A stretch of DNA of 64,000 nucleotides from a virus: IMG/VR virus record IMGVR_UViG_3300023179_006727, positions 1-64,000 of that record. One strand, given 5' to 3'. How positions within the stretch are numbered: position 1 is the stretch's first letter; every line of letters starts with the position of its first letter. The notes beneath the pieces were generated by a model. That model made no database searches and had not been told where the DNA came from. It was given only the letters and a program-made list of their open reading frames with translations. The translations under genes and the position numbers were made by a program. Shown here one piece after another: positions 45,742 through 54,546 of this stretch.

Positions 45742-48700
45742 TTAAGTTGCATTTTCACCTGCAGATTCTTGCTTTAACAATGTTGCATATGCTGCTTCAG
45801 CTTCTTGTAGACTTTTTAATCTCATATCTGCTTTTTCTATCCATTGTTGGTTTAATCTTAGATATGCTGCCTTATCAATTTTTCCTTCTTGATAATTTTC
45901 AATTATTTTTTGGCGGTATAAAATTAATTCTTTAGTTTTTGCTGTTTCTTCTTGTACTCGTCTACCTGCTTCTTCAATTGCTATTTGTTGTTGATTAGGC
46001 TCTTCAGGAGTTTTCGGACCTACCGCAAAAACAGGAGCAGGTATTTTGGCATCGCCTACTAATGATCCTGATTTTGCAATTATTGCAGCACTATTAAAAG
46101 TTCCCGTAGCTATAATTGGTGTTTTCAATTCTGAATTAATAGATGCTAATGATCCTACTTTTGTCAAAATCTGACCATTTACCCCACCTGCTGCTTTTTG
46201 TAAATTTTCTCCAACCGCACTAATCGATGCTTTTGATGCATTCACCGCCGATGGAATATTACTTACATTGCCTGCTAAATTTTTAAAAGTATTTGTCACT
46301 GCTCCTGTTACAGCTTGAACTAGTCCATTTGCAGATTTTGCTGCAGACGAAACTAAAGAAGATGCATTAGTGCCAACTGTTGATACTATTTTATTAACTA
46401 TATTAGATGTATCTTTTCCTGTAACAGAATTTGTTATCGTATTTACTACAGAACCCACTCCCCCAGGTATCGCATTTGACCCACTATTTGCAGTCGTTGC
46501 TACCATGGCTGCGCCACTTGTTATTTTATTTGATATTGCTTGCATATTTTGTGCATTTAATGAACCACCTACCGCACCTTTAACTATTGAAGCATCTACA
46601 CTTCCTGTTGATGAAGCTACATTAGATTGTTGTTCTTTTTCAATTTGTGCTAAAGCTTGTTTTAATTTTTGGCCTGCTTCATCCCACGCTGCTTTGTTTT
46701 CAGGTGTTTTATCAGCGTAGTAAATTTGTAATTTTTCTCTAACATCTTTGTATAAAAATTCAATATTTGCAATTGCTTTTGTATTTACTCCTAAAGGTAA
46801 TGCAGGTTCACCACCACCTAAAACATTTGGTTCTCCTGCTTTTAAGTTAGTAAATGAAGCTTCTATACCACGAAAAGCTTGTTCAGCCAATGATTGTAAA
46901 TTATTTGCTGCCCCTTTAATTGCACTACTTACCGCATTTACTGTTCCTGATACTGCATTATTGATACTTGAAGCAACTCCTGTCATCCCATTAAGTGCTT
47001 TATCTGCTAAACTACCTGCAAAATTTCCACTAGCAACATCATTACTGATCTTAGCAAGTGAAGCTGTATTACCATTAAGTGCTTTAGTAACTGTACCAAT
47101 ACCTTGATTTGCTGTTGCCATTGCCAAACCTGTTACTTGAGTGACATTTAAATTCGGAGAAATTGCCCCTGTATTTTGTAATTGTACAACACTTTTATTT
47201 AAAGTATTTACAAATGCTCCTACTTGTGCAGAAGAATTATTAAGAAATTGTTGTGCACTTTGTGCTCCTTGAGAACCTGTCAAAATACTATTTGATAAAG
47301 CAACTGATTCAGGGAATCCTGCGTCAAGTTTTCTTTGAGCTATGATGTTGCTGCCTGGTTTAATTACGCCGCTTTCAGCCATTTGTGTTAAAGATGAAAC
47401 CTTTGCACCAACCAATCCATTTGCAGTAGCAGCAGCATTACTTAAAAATGAATTATTTGTAGCCTGTTGAGCAATTAATGTTAAATTAGTATTATTTGGC
47501 AAAACATTCTTTGTTCCGATATTAATATTCGCATTAGCTGCAGCAGTCGATGTTGTAGCAGGTGTTTTAGGTGAAGATGGTACAGCATTTTGTAAAGCTT
47601 GTGTTTTAGGTGGAGCTTCGGGAGCTGCTTTTGCCGCAACTAAACTAGATTTTACTGAAACTCCCCCTGTAGTACCATTGGTTTCAGGCATAGGATAATG
47701 GCTTGTTACACGGGTGGTAATGCTTTGGAGTTTGCCTGGGGTGTTGATCCATCCTTTTTCAGTAGAATAGATCGTATCAGGATAATTTTTTGGTTTATTT
47801 TCTTCTACATCTTTTGCTATTACAGAAGGATTACGAGTATTTAATTGAATATTTTTCCCTTTTATTACAACATCCGCTCCGTTACTATATAAATTTGCTT
47901 CTCCTTTACTTTGTAATGCCACGCTATCGTTAGCGTACACTGTGTATTTGTTACCCGCACTTGAATTAAAATCAGTACCTGCACGATTTGTAATAGTCGT
48001 TTCTGATTCTATACCAATAGTATTTGCTCTTATACGAAAATCTTTGCCTGCATGCATGTTAATATGTTGATCAGCATGAAAATTTAAATCACCTAATGTA
48101 CGCACGTTAAAACTGTTGGTAGAAAATACATCAATTGCACCTTCACTATTCATTTCTATCCAACTTTGACCATTACTATGCATTAAAAACAATGTTTGTC
48201 CATCATCACTCATAGTAATTTGATGACCACCTGCACTACGCAAACGAATAAGTTGATTATTTCCTTCGATGTCACCATCATCCATTACTAACGAATGACC
48301 ACCTGTTCTACCTATAACTTTAAACTTTTTAGGATTTTTTTCATCCTTTATTGCATTTTTAATCGTTTGATTATTAAAACCACCCTCGTAGATTTCGCCA
48401 CCTGGGGTGCTGATGCCAAATACTCTGCTTGGAGTTTCACGGTATGTGCTACTTGATATAACACCACGAGTGCTATCCCTAATCAAACCCTGTTGGAACA
48501 AAATTGCTGCCTGATAAGAATGTACAGGTCTTGGTTCTTCATAAAATACTGCACTGTCATTAATACCTGAATTATTAGTATTAATTTCTGAAACAGGTAA
48601 AATATCTGCACCACCATAAGATGTAGATTCTGTTTTATTAGGTACAACCCTACTCGACCCAGGAGCCACCGCAGGAACCATATTATGCACCTCTACTTTT

Positions 48701-49086
48701 GGTATGCATCCTATATAATATCCTTGATTTATAAAACCATTAACAAATAAGCAAATTACTTCTGTTCCTATATCAGGTGGTGTAGCCCAAAAACCATAAC
48801 TTTGTGGATTGTTTTTAAAATCACCTGCGGTGTCGCTTGGGGAGTAGGAGTCAAGATACCCATAAAATGGGCTTAAATATCTAACAGGAATCCAACTTGC
48901 GCTATCTTCAGGGTTATTACTTTGTTGTATTCCTGATATCCAAACTTTTAAAATTCCTGTTCTACATGCATCAATACTATCTTTTACAATGCCAATTCGT
49001 GGCTCTCTTATTAATGAAGCACCACCACGATCTGTTTTTAATTGAGCAGGTGTTCCTCTTGCTTTTGGTAAATTATTTGCTGCCAT
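45742..49086 (-). CDS. gp5: Baseplate central spike/hub protein, gp5-like
   Basis: The first 135 residues form a gp5-type OB-fold region (G-I-V-K-D, G-I-L-K-V-W-I, P-P-D-I-G-T-E-V, G-Y-Y-I-G). A Gly/Asp/Asn-rich beta stretch follows (M-D-D-G-D, R-L-R-S-A-G-G-H-Q-I-T-M-S-D-D, then repeated short strands to about residue 420), typical of the spike beta-helix. I see no lysozyme domain, unlike T4 gp5, so cell-wall cutting must come from elsewhere if needed. The remaining 650 residues are Ala/Asn/Ser-rich, and a charged coiled-coil-like segment covers the last 100. The 1,114-residue length is about twice that of T4 gp5 (575). Confidence 0.7.
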   Translation of the reverse strand: MAANNLPKARGTPAQLKTDRGGASLIREPRIGIVKDSIDACRTGILKVWISGIQQSNNPEDSASWIPVRYLSPFYGYLDSYSPSDTAGDFKNNPQSYGFWATPPDIGTEVICLFVNGFINQGYYIGCIPKVEVHNMVPAVAPGSSRVVPNKTESTSYGGADILPVSEINTNNSGINDSAVFYEEPRPVHSYQAAILFQQGLIRDSTRGVISSSTYRETPSRVFGISTPGGEIYEGGFNNQTIKNAIKDEKNPKKFKVIGRTGGHSLVMDDGDIEGNNQLIRLRSAGGHQITMSDDGQTLFLMHSNGQSWIEMNSEGAIDVFSTNSFNVRTLGDLNFHADQHINMHAGKDFRIRANTIGIESETTITNRAGTDFNSSAGNKYTVYANDSVALQSKGEANLYSNGADVVIKGKNIQLNTRNPSVIAKDVEENKPKNYPDTIYSTEKGWINTPGKLQSITTRVTSHYPMPETNGTTGGVSVKSSLVAAKAAPEAPPKTQALQNAVPSSPKTPATTSTAAANANINIGTKNVLPNNTNLTLIAQQATNNSFLSNAAATANGLVGAKVSSLTQMAESGVIKPGSNIIAQRKLDAGFPESVALSNSILTGSQGAQSAQQFLNNSSAQVGAFVNTLNKSVVQLQNTGAISPNLNVTQVTGLAMATANQGIGTVTKALNGNTASLAKISNDVASGNFAGSLADKALNGMTGVASSINNAVSGTVNAVSSAIKGAANNLQSLAEQAFRGIEASFTNLKAGEPNVLGGGEPALPLGVNTKAIANIEFLYKDVREKLQIYYADKTPENKAAWDEAGQKLKQALAQIEKEQQSNVASSTGSVDASIVKGAVGGSLNAQNMQAISNKITSGAAMVATTANSGSNAIPGGVGSVVNTITNSVTGKDTSNIVNKIVSTVGTNASSLVSSAAKSANGLVQAVTGAVTNTFKNLAGNVSNIPSAVNASKASISAVGENLQKAAGGVNGQILTKVGSLASINSELKTPIIATGTFNSAAIIAKSGSLVGDAKIPAPVFAVGPKTPEEPNQQQIAIEEAGRRVQEETAKTKELILYRQKIIENYQEGKIDKAAYLRLNQQWIEKADMRLKSLQEAEAAYATLLKQESAGENAT

Positions 49087-49098
49087 AGTATTTTATCT

Positions 49099-51795
49099 TT
49101 ACGGAAATGTTGGTGGTTCTCTTGTTGAATCAGGTGGCGGAACTCTTGCCAATAATCTTGAATTTTCATTTTGTATTACAGCATCATCATTAAATGCTTG
49201 ATTATTTAAATTAGGGGTAGATTGAACAGCAAAATCATAAGGAGGTTGCCAAGTAGGAGTTGGAGCAGGTTTTAGATCACCTGTTTTATTATTGTTATTA
49301 ACAGCATTTGCTTGTGAAGTTTCCCTAGGATTAGTGTTATTTGGGGTTGCTTTGGAGTTAGATTTAAAAAAGGCTCCTGGGTCGATTAGAACACCGTTTA
49401 AATCCTGAGTAAATTTTCCACGAGAAAAATTACTAGTAACATGGCGTAGCATATAAACTAAAGAATCACTATCTACTGCTTCATCACTAAATTGTTTTGA
49501 ATTATAAAAACCTATACTAGCATTTAATCCCATCAATCCATTTTCTTCTGAGTATTGCACCGAACTATTTCTTGGATTTAATATTGCGTTATAATCTACT
49601 GCTTCTTTAAATGATATTTCTACAAAGACTTGACCTCCATTTGGATTTATAGTATAACCATCATAGCTATATACACTAAATTTTTTATAAAAATTTTCAT
49701 TTAATGTATCAGTTCCAACAGATTGAGTAAGATAATCAGGATCTCCTAAAATAGTTGCTTTAAATTCAACTTGATCTTTTGGACTTGTTAACGCAGTAGC
49801 TATTTGAGCAGTTTGGCTTCCTGTAATCCCACCTCCACTGCTATCAATAGGAGCATCAGGACCGCCCAACGCTGAAATAGGTGCACTACCTAAATTATTA
49901 CTATTAGTCTTATCTTGCCCTGTTGTTTGTGCTAGTAACAAATAAAATAATCCACTATAATTTTGCTCATAACTGATTATTTCACTATTTTTTCCTGTTA
50001 ACCAATACTCATATTTTTTGTGTGCACCCGTATATTGTGCCCTAGCACCTACATAAGGACTACGTACATAAGGAATTTTAAATTCGTGAATTTGATAAGT
50101 TATGTCATATGCCCAATCTTTACGTTTAGCGTCCCAAGCACGAGGTTTTACATATGGATTAACATGATACCAATTTAAATTTTTAGTTGAAGCTTGATTT
50201 TCAGTCTCACCTTCATCTTCAGATGGAGTATTAACTTGATTGATTGCGTTTATGACATAATCACTTTGTCTAATAATTTGATCAATAGCACTTAGTATTG
50301 GAGTTGGTGATATCGGAACATTGGTTGCAGTTGATATTCCTATAGTGTTTTGAGATTCTTGTACATTACTTTCATAACTAACATCTACATCTGAAGTCAC
50401 TGTATTTGTTTTATCTAGTATAGATATTTTTAATTTTGAATTTAAAATATCACTACCGTTTTCAAATTTGATAAAATAACGATCTACCTCATCAATGACA
50501 TTAGAACCCTTTAAAGACTCTTGTATACTGTTTAATTGTGTAACTAAACCATTTGTTCCTGTTAATATCTGATTTACAGTGCTGCCTTTACATGATATAG
50601 TAGTAGGAACAATGCCACGTTTTGATCCATAAGCTACACTAATTGACATTGGAGCAGCTTTAATATTGTAAACAGTTGCTTTACCATCTAATTTAAATTT
50701 AAATTCAGTGATTTTTATAACATAAAATCTTTCAAAAATTGCATCAGGTGTAGTGCCCATTGTTTCATTAGGGCTAAACTTTTTAGAATCAACTAATGCT
50801 CCATTTTCATCATAACCATAAAATCTTACAGCTAAAACAAAATGTTGATCTAATGGATTTGGTGTTTTGTTTGGATTTCTATTATTTAAAATTTGACTGT
50901 TTTGGTACAAATTTTGTACAGCTTGTACTAATTTAGTGGGTAATGAAAAACTATTAGGTTCTATAATTTTAAATTCAAAATTCATCCCACTCGCAGGTCC
51001 TCCTGGGATCATTAAAATTGTCTTAAAACTTAAGTCATCGATATAGTAGTCGTAGATCATGCCTGGGGCACGAAGGGCAGGATTACCAACCCCTGCACTT
51101 TGAGCAATAATATACGCTTGTGGTTTTGATCCTGAACTAGTTGGAAGCATTGTATTAATATTTCTAAATTGTGATTCTTGTAGATTTGTTATTGCATCAG
51201 GATTTGCCATATACCATGTTATATTATAAGTATAACTAGATAACATACTTAGTGGATTAAATTGCCGACGACCAGGTATCGTACTATCATCACCTGCAGG
51301 TGCACGAATTGTTACAGTTTGGTTAGCAGATCCTGTATTTGTAGTATTTTGTGTAACACCATCACCACTTGGATTATTAACACCTGTAGCGACACCTTGT
51401 TGACTAGGTTTGTTTTCTTTATTATCATCATCTGATGCGGTTGATGATGGTTCATCTTGATCTACAGTATCACCTGTTTCACCTTCTGTAACTGTTGAAG
51501 ATTCAGGTGGCGTTGGTTCCGTAACAGGTTTTGGTTCAGTTGCAGGTGGAGCAGGATCTTCTTTGGGTTTAGGTTGTAAGGCAGCTAATATTTCACTAAT
51601 ATTATTATTAGCAATATTTGTTAATGCCTCTTCTGAACCTTCGGCTGATGGGGATCCTTTAAATCCACTTATAAATGTCGCAGTTGAAAAATTACTAATA
51701 GATCCAAGATCTATAGATCGTTTTGTACCTGTTAATATAACTCTTCCTGAAGCAGAAAGTGAAAAATTAAAACCATTTATTGTAATTGAACTCAT
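49099..51795 (-). CDS. Baseplate hub-like structural protein, 898 residues
   Basis: After a short start (S-I-T-I-N-G-F-N-F), residues 75-165 form an acidic Pro/Glu/Thr linker. A structured part follows with Y-T-Y-N-I-T-W-Y, Y-Y-I-D-D-L-S-F-K-T and E-F-K-I-I-E-P, and later Y-D-I-T-Y-Q-I-H-E-F. These segments recur in uncharacterised baseplate hub proteins of T4-type phages from aquatic environments. Its position between gp53 and the gp5-like spike makes a gp27-like hub role plausible, but I cannot confirm homology. The ATG at 51795 shares its last base region with the gp53 stop; TTAGGA precedes it. Confidence 0.55.
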   Translation of the reverse strand: MSSITINGFNFSLSASGRVILTGTKRSIDLGSISNFSTATFISGFKGSPSAEGSEEALTNIANNNISEILAALQPKPKEDPAPPATEPKPVTEPTPPESSTVTEGETGDTVDQDEPSSTASDDDNKENKPSQQGVATGVNNPSGDGVTQNTTNTGSANQTVTIRAPAGDDSTIPGRRQFNPLSMLSSYTYNITWYMANPDAITNLQESQFRNINTMLPTSSGSKPQAYIIAQSAGVGNPALRAPGMIYDYYIDDLSFKTILMIPGGPASGMNFEFKIIEPNSFSLPTKLVQAVQNLYQNSQILNNRNPNKTPNPLDQHFVLAVRFYGYDENGALVDSKKFSPNETMGTTPDAIFERFYVIKITEFKFKLDGKATVYNIKAAPMSISVAYGSKRGIVPTTISCKGSTVNQILTGTNGLVTQLNSIQESLKGSNVIDEVDRYFIKFENGSDILNSKLKISILDKTNTVTSDVDVSYESNVQESQNTIGISTATNVPISPTPILSAIDQIIRQSDYVINAINQVNTPSEDEGETENQASTKNLNWYHVNPYVKPRAWDAKRKDWAYDITYQIHEFKIPYVRSPYVGARAQYTGAHKKYEYWLTGKNSEIISYEQNYSGLFYLLLAQTTGQDKTNSNNLGSAPISALGGPDAPIDSSGGGITGSQTAQIATALTSPKDQVEFKATILGDPDYLTQSVGTDTLNENFYKKFSVYSYDGYTINPNGGQVFVEISFKEAVDYNAILNPRNSSVQYSEENGLMGLNASIGFYNSKQFSDEAVDSDSLVYMLRHVTSNFSRGKFTQDLNGVLIDPGAFFKSNSKATPNNTNPRETSQANAVNNNNKTGDLKPAPTPTWQPPYDFAVQSTPNLNNQAFNDDAVIQNENSRLLARVPPPDSTREPPTFP

Positions 51796-52094
51796 TATAA
51801 TCCTAATACCGCTTTTAATGTTTCCGCTGTTGGTAAGTAAATATAAATTCCTTGCACAAAATCAAATAATGGATTAATTAATTTATTTGGATTACGTTGT
51901 GCGAATACCCACCATAATTTTGGATCATCATATAAATCATAAGCTAATAAATCAGGTCGCAAATGATAGGTAGGACCTATTTGCCAATATAAATCAGATG
52001 GATTTTTTGGTATTGCTCTATTAGTCATAACATCTAAGTAATTGTTGTTAACAATATTTGTAATATAATACGGACTTGTTGATGGATATTTCAT
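51795..52094 (-). CDS. gp53: Baseplate wedge protein gp53
   Basis: The 99-residue product contains R-P-D-L-L-A-Y-D-L-Y-D-D-P-K-L-W-W-V-F, the hallmark of gp53-type wedge proteins with a LysM-like fold. It is shorter than T4 gp53 (196 residues) but of the size common in phages outside the T-even group. It starts directly after the upstream stop with a strong GGAGGAG ribosome binding site inside the end of that gene. Confidence 0.85.
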   Translation of the reverse strand: MKYPSTSPYYITNIVNNNYLDVMTNRAIPKNPSDLYWQIGPTYHLRPDLLAYDLYDDPKLWWVFAQRNPNKLINPLFDFVQGIYIYLPTAETLKAVLGL

Positions 52095-54422
52095 TTACCA
52101 AACTCCTCCACCATAACCTGCATTTTTACTTCCATTTAATAATTTACCTGTTGCATAATCTTTCAAACTAAATTTATTACTGACCATTCTTCTTGTTACA
52201 ATAGGATGAAAAGTTAAACTCATACTCATTTTAGTTGGAATTCTTGTTGTTTCACCTGTCACCACATTTTTAAAAATTGGTGGCGTATTAAGTCCACCTT
52301 TTGCTAAACGATTAGCTTGTAATCGATTTACCTGCGAAAGAATTGGATTACTTGAAGATGCAGGTGCATTTACTTGTTGATTACCTTGTACAATAGTTTG
52401 TGTTATATCACCTGCCATAATATAATCAACATCAGCAGGTAATGTATATTGAAATTGTGCCAATACCATAGGATGATTATCAAATTGATATTCACCAAAA
52501 CCACTTAAATACAATAACGGTGGAGGAATTCCTGCCTTTGGTGATTGATCTTGTCCATAAAACATTTTTGATGCACTGCGGAAAAAATGTATTACTGCTC
52601 GCAAATATGCTGCTTCTGCTATATTTTGTGCAGTAAAATCTGCATTAATACTTATATCACTTACTGAGCTACCACGATAACTAAAGATTTTGTAATTACT
52701 ATGAGTAGGTTCAGTGGCATCATAATTAGCTGAATATGATAAACTTACTTGAGGCGTATAAGGAAATATTACCCCATTTGTAGATTTTAAAGGCCAAAGT
52801 ATGTCTGTTTGTTCTGCAATATTATAAAAATATGGCGCACTTGGAGCAAGACTTATACGAACACGCCAATCAATTGCTTTTTCAAATTTTACTGATGCTG
52901 ATTGATTACTGTTTTTACTATCACCTACAAATTGATCCGTATTAGGGGATGCGGTTACTGCTATAGATGCGCCTGCGGCGGTTGGCAGAAAACCCTCTGC
53001 TTCACGTAAAGCGTTAGCTTCATCATCACGTCTTTGTGCATCAGCCATTGCATTTGATATATCATCTGCCCCGCTTATATCAGGTGGTTCTGTAATAAAG
53101 AAACTTGGCTCACTAAGACTATAGTCAAAAACATCATCCAAGATTTCTGAATAATATACATCCTCCTTTTGATCTATGGTTGGTGCTGAAGAATAACGTA
53201 CCAATGCTTCTTCGTTATATGCATTTTCCAACTGAGTGATTGTACTTGTAGGAAATCCACTCGAAAGAATTTCTAAATTAGTTATACCATTATCTTTGAT
53301 CCATTGAGCTTTTTGAGCAAGAGTATATGTACCCCAATCACTAGGAACATGTGTAAAAGATCCTCCTTTACGTTCAAAATAAAAACCTACTGAAGTATTA
53401 ATATCATATATACGACTTCCACCATTATTAATAAAACGTTGTTCTTCGGGCGGAAGAGTATATTCAGTAAAATTTACATTAAATGTTTTAGATGTTGTGT
53501 TTCCATTTGCATCTGTTATAATTATAGTAGTAGGAAGGGCAGCATTGGGAACGGCTAGACTAGTACTACCTACTTTTCCATAAAAAGTAGCGTTGTTGCT
53601 GCCTGGATTATAGGTGAGATTAAGGTTAACCAAACCCTCAAATCCGCCAGGTGACCTGTCATTTCTATCAAAAGTAAAATTATAAGGAGGTTGCCCACCT
53701 ATACTTGATACATCAATCGAAAAGTCCTGCCCCCAAACTGCGTTTAAAGTTTGAGAAGTTGTAAATGCCAAAGGAGTATTACTCGTAGCGGTACTGCTGC
53801 TATTTTGATTTTGTATAGCAGCAATCGTTGCAGTAGTTGAAACATTGTTGCTTGCTTGATTCGAATTATTGTCATTGATTGTTGTATTATTGCTTATTGG
53901 GGGCTGAGTCGGAGGAGGTGGAGAAGGTGGTGGTTCATCAACAATTTTTATTTCCTTATTTTGTACCTGATTTTTCCAAAATGCATATTTGTCCCAATAA
54001 TTAGGATCTACGCCACCGCCGCCTGGGGCAATTGTCTTGTTAACTGTATCAACATAATATTTTCCATCATCATTATCTGCCTGTGCTAAAAATGTTACTA
54101 CTTCTGTTGGAGTATATCCCAATGCTCTTGATAGGTCTTCAACATTAGCTCCATATAATGATCCATATGGATGTCGTACTTCGAAAAGAATGTCACTTGC
54201 AACATATCCTGGCTTATCGGGATGCGCCTTTAAGCTTTCAGTTACAATTTTTTTAATTCTTTCATCAGTTAAACCACCAAATTCCCCCCCCGCCCCATCA
54301 AAATCAGTTCTAGATAATATATTTCTTGATATATCAACAAATAAATTATTAAATTCCTTCTGAGTAATAGTTTTAATTTCATTAGTAGTTGAAACATTAT
54401 TGCTTGCTTGTTCATCTGCCAT
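52095..54422 (-). CDS. Baseplate tail-tube cap-like protein (gp48/gp54 type) with Ig-like insert
   Basis: I place the start at ATG 54422 (775 residues) because the longer frame from 54467 contains a late promoter box, and because AAGGG lies before 54422. Residues about 230-340 look like an Ig/cadherin-like module (G-Q-D-F-S-I-D-V, G-G-Q-P-P-Y-N-F-T). The C-terminal 270 residues (W-R-V-R-I-S-L-A-P, H-S-N-Y-K-I-F-S-Y, F-F-R-S-A-S-K-M-F-Y-G, L-P-A-D-V-D-Y-I) are of the type annotated as tube-cap or tube-initiator proteins in T4-type phages. Assignment to gp48 or gp54 is uncertain. The N-terminal half is low-complexity and includes a run of eight G in the coding strand. Confidence 0.6.
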   Translation of the reverse strand: MADEQASNNVSTTNEIKTITQKEFNNLFVDISRNILSRTDFDGAGGEFGGLTDERIKKIVTESLKAHPDKPGYVASDILFEVRHPYGSLYGANVEDLSRALGYTPTEVVTFLAQADNDDGKYYVDTVNKTIAPGGGGVDPNYWDKYAFWKNQVQNKEIKIVDEPPPSPPPPTQPPISNNTTINDNNSNQASNNVSTTATIAAIQNQNSSSTATSNTPLAFTTSQTLNAVWGQDFSIDVSSIGGQPPYNFTFDRNDRSPGGFEGLVNLNLTYNPGSNNATFYGKVGSTSLAVPNAALPTTIIITDANGNTTSKTFNVNFTEYTLPPEEQRFINNGGSRIYDINTSVGFYFERKGGSFTHVPSDWGTYTLAQKAQWIKDNGITNLEILSSGFPTSTITQLENAYNEEALVRYSSAPTIDQKEDVYYSEILDDVFDYSLSEPSFFITEPPDISGADDISNAMADAQRRDDEANALREAEGFLPTAAGASIAVTASPNTDQFVGDSKNSNQSASVKFEKAIDWRVRISLAPSAPYFYNIAEQTDILWPLKSTNGVIFPYTPQVSLSYSANYDATEPTHSNYKIFSYRGSSVSDISINADFTAQNIAEAAYLRAVIHFFRSASKMFYGQDQSPKAGIPPPLLYLSGFGEYQFDNHPMVLAQFQYTLPADVDYIMAGDITQTIVQGNQQVNAPASSSNPILSQVNRLQANRLAKGGLNTPPIFKNVVTGETTRIPTKMSMSLTFHPIVTRRMVSNKFSLKDYATGKLLNGSKNAGYGGGVW

Positions 54423-54441
54423 AGTAATACCCTTATTTTTA

Positions 54442-54449
54442 TATTTATG
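54442..54449 (-). promoter_or_regulatory. Late promoter box CATAAATA
   Basis: The minus-strand box is 19 bases before ATG 54422, followed by AAGGG. It is the first late promoter of the minus-strand structural block and argues for the shorter start of the tube-cap-like gene. Confidence 0.5.
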
Positions 54450-54546
54450 ACTAAATAAAAGTGCCATTTTTACCTAATAAATCCTAATATATTGATTTTT
54501 TTGTTAATATTATGTAACATTATAGGTATTATAACTACGGAGCATT

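Noticed and set aside
45742-49086. Lysozyme domain expected in a T4 gp5-type spike
   Set aside because: No stretch between the OB-fold and the beta-helix has the length or catalytic pattern of T4-type lysozyme.
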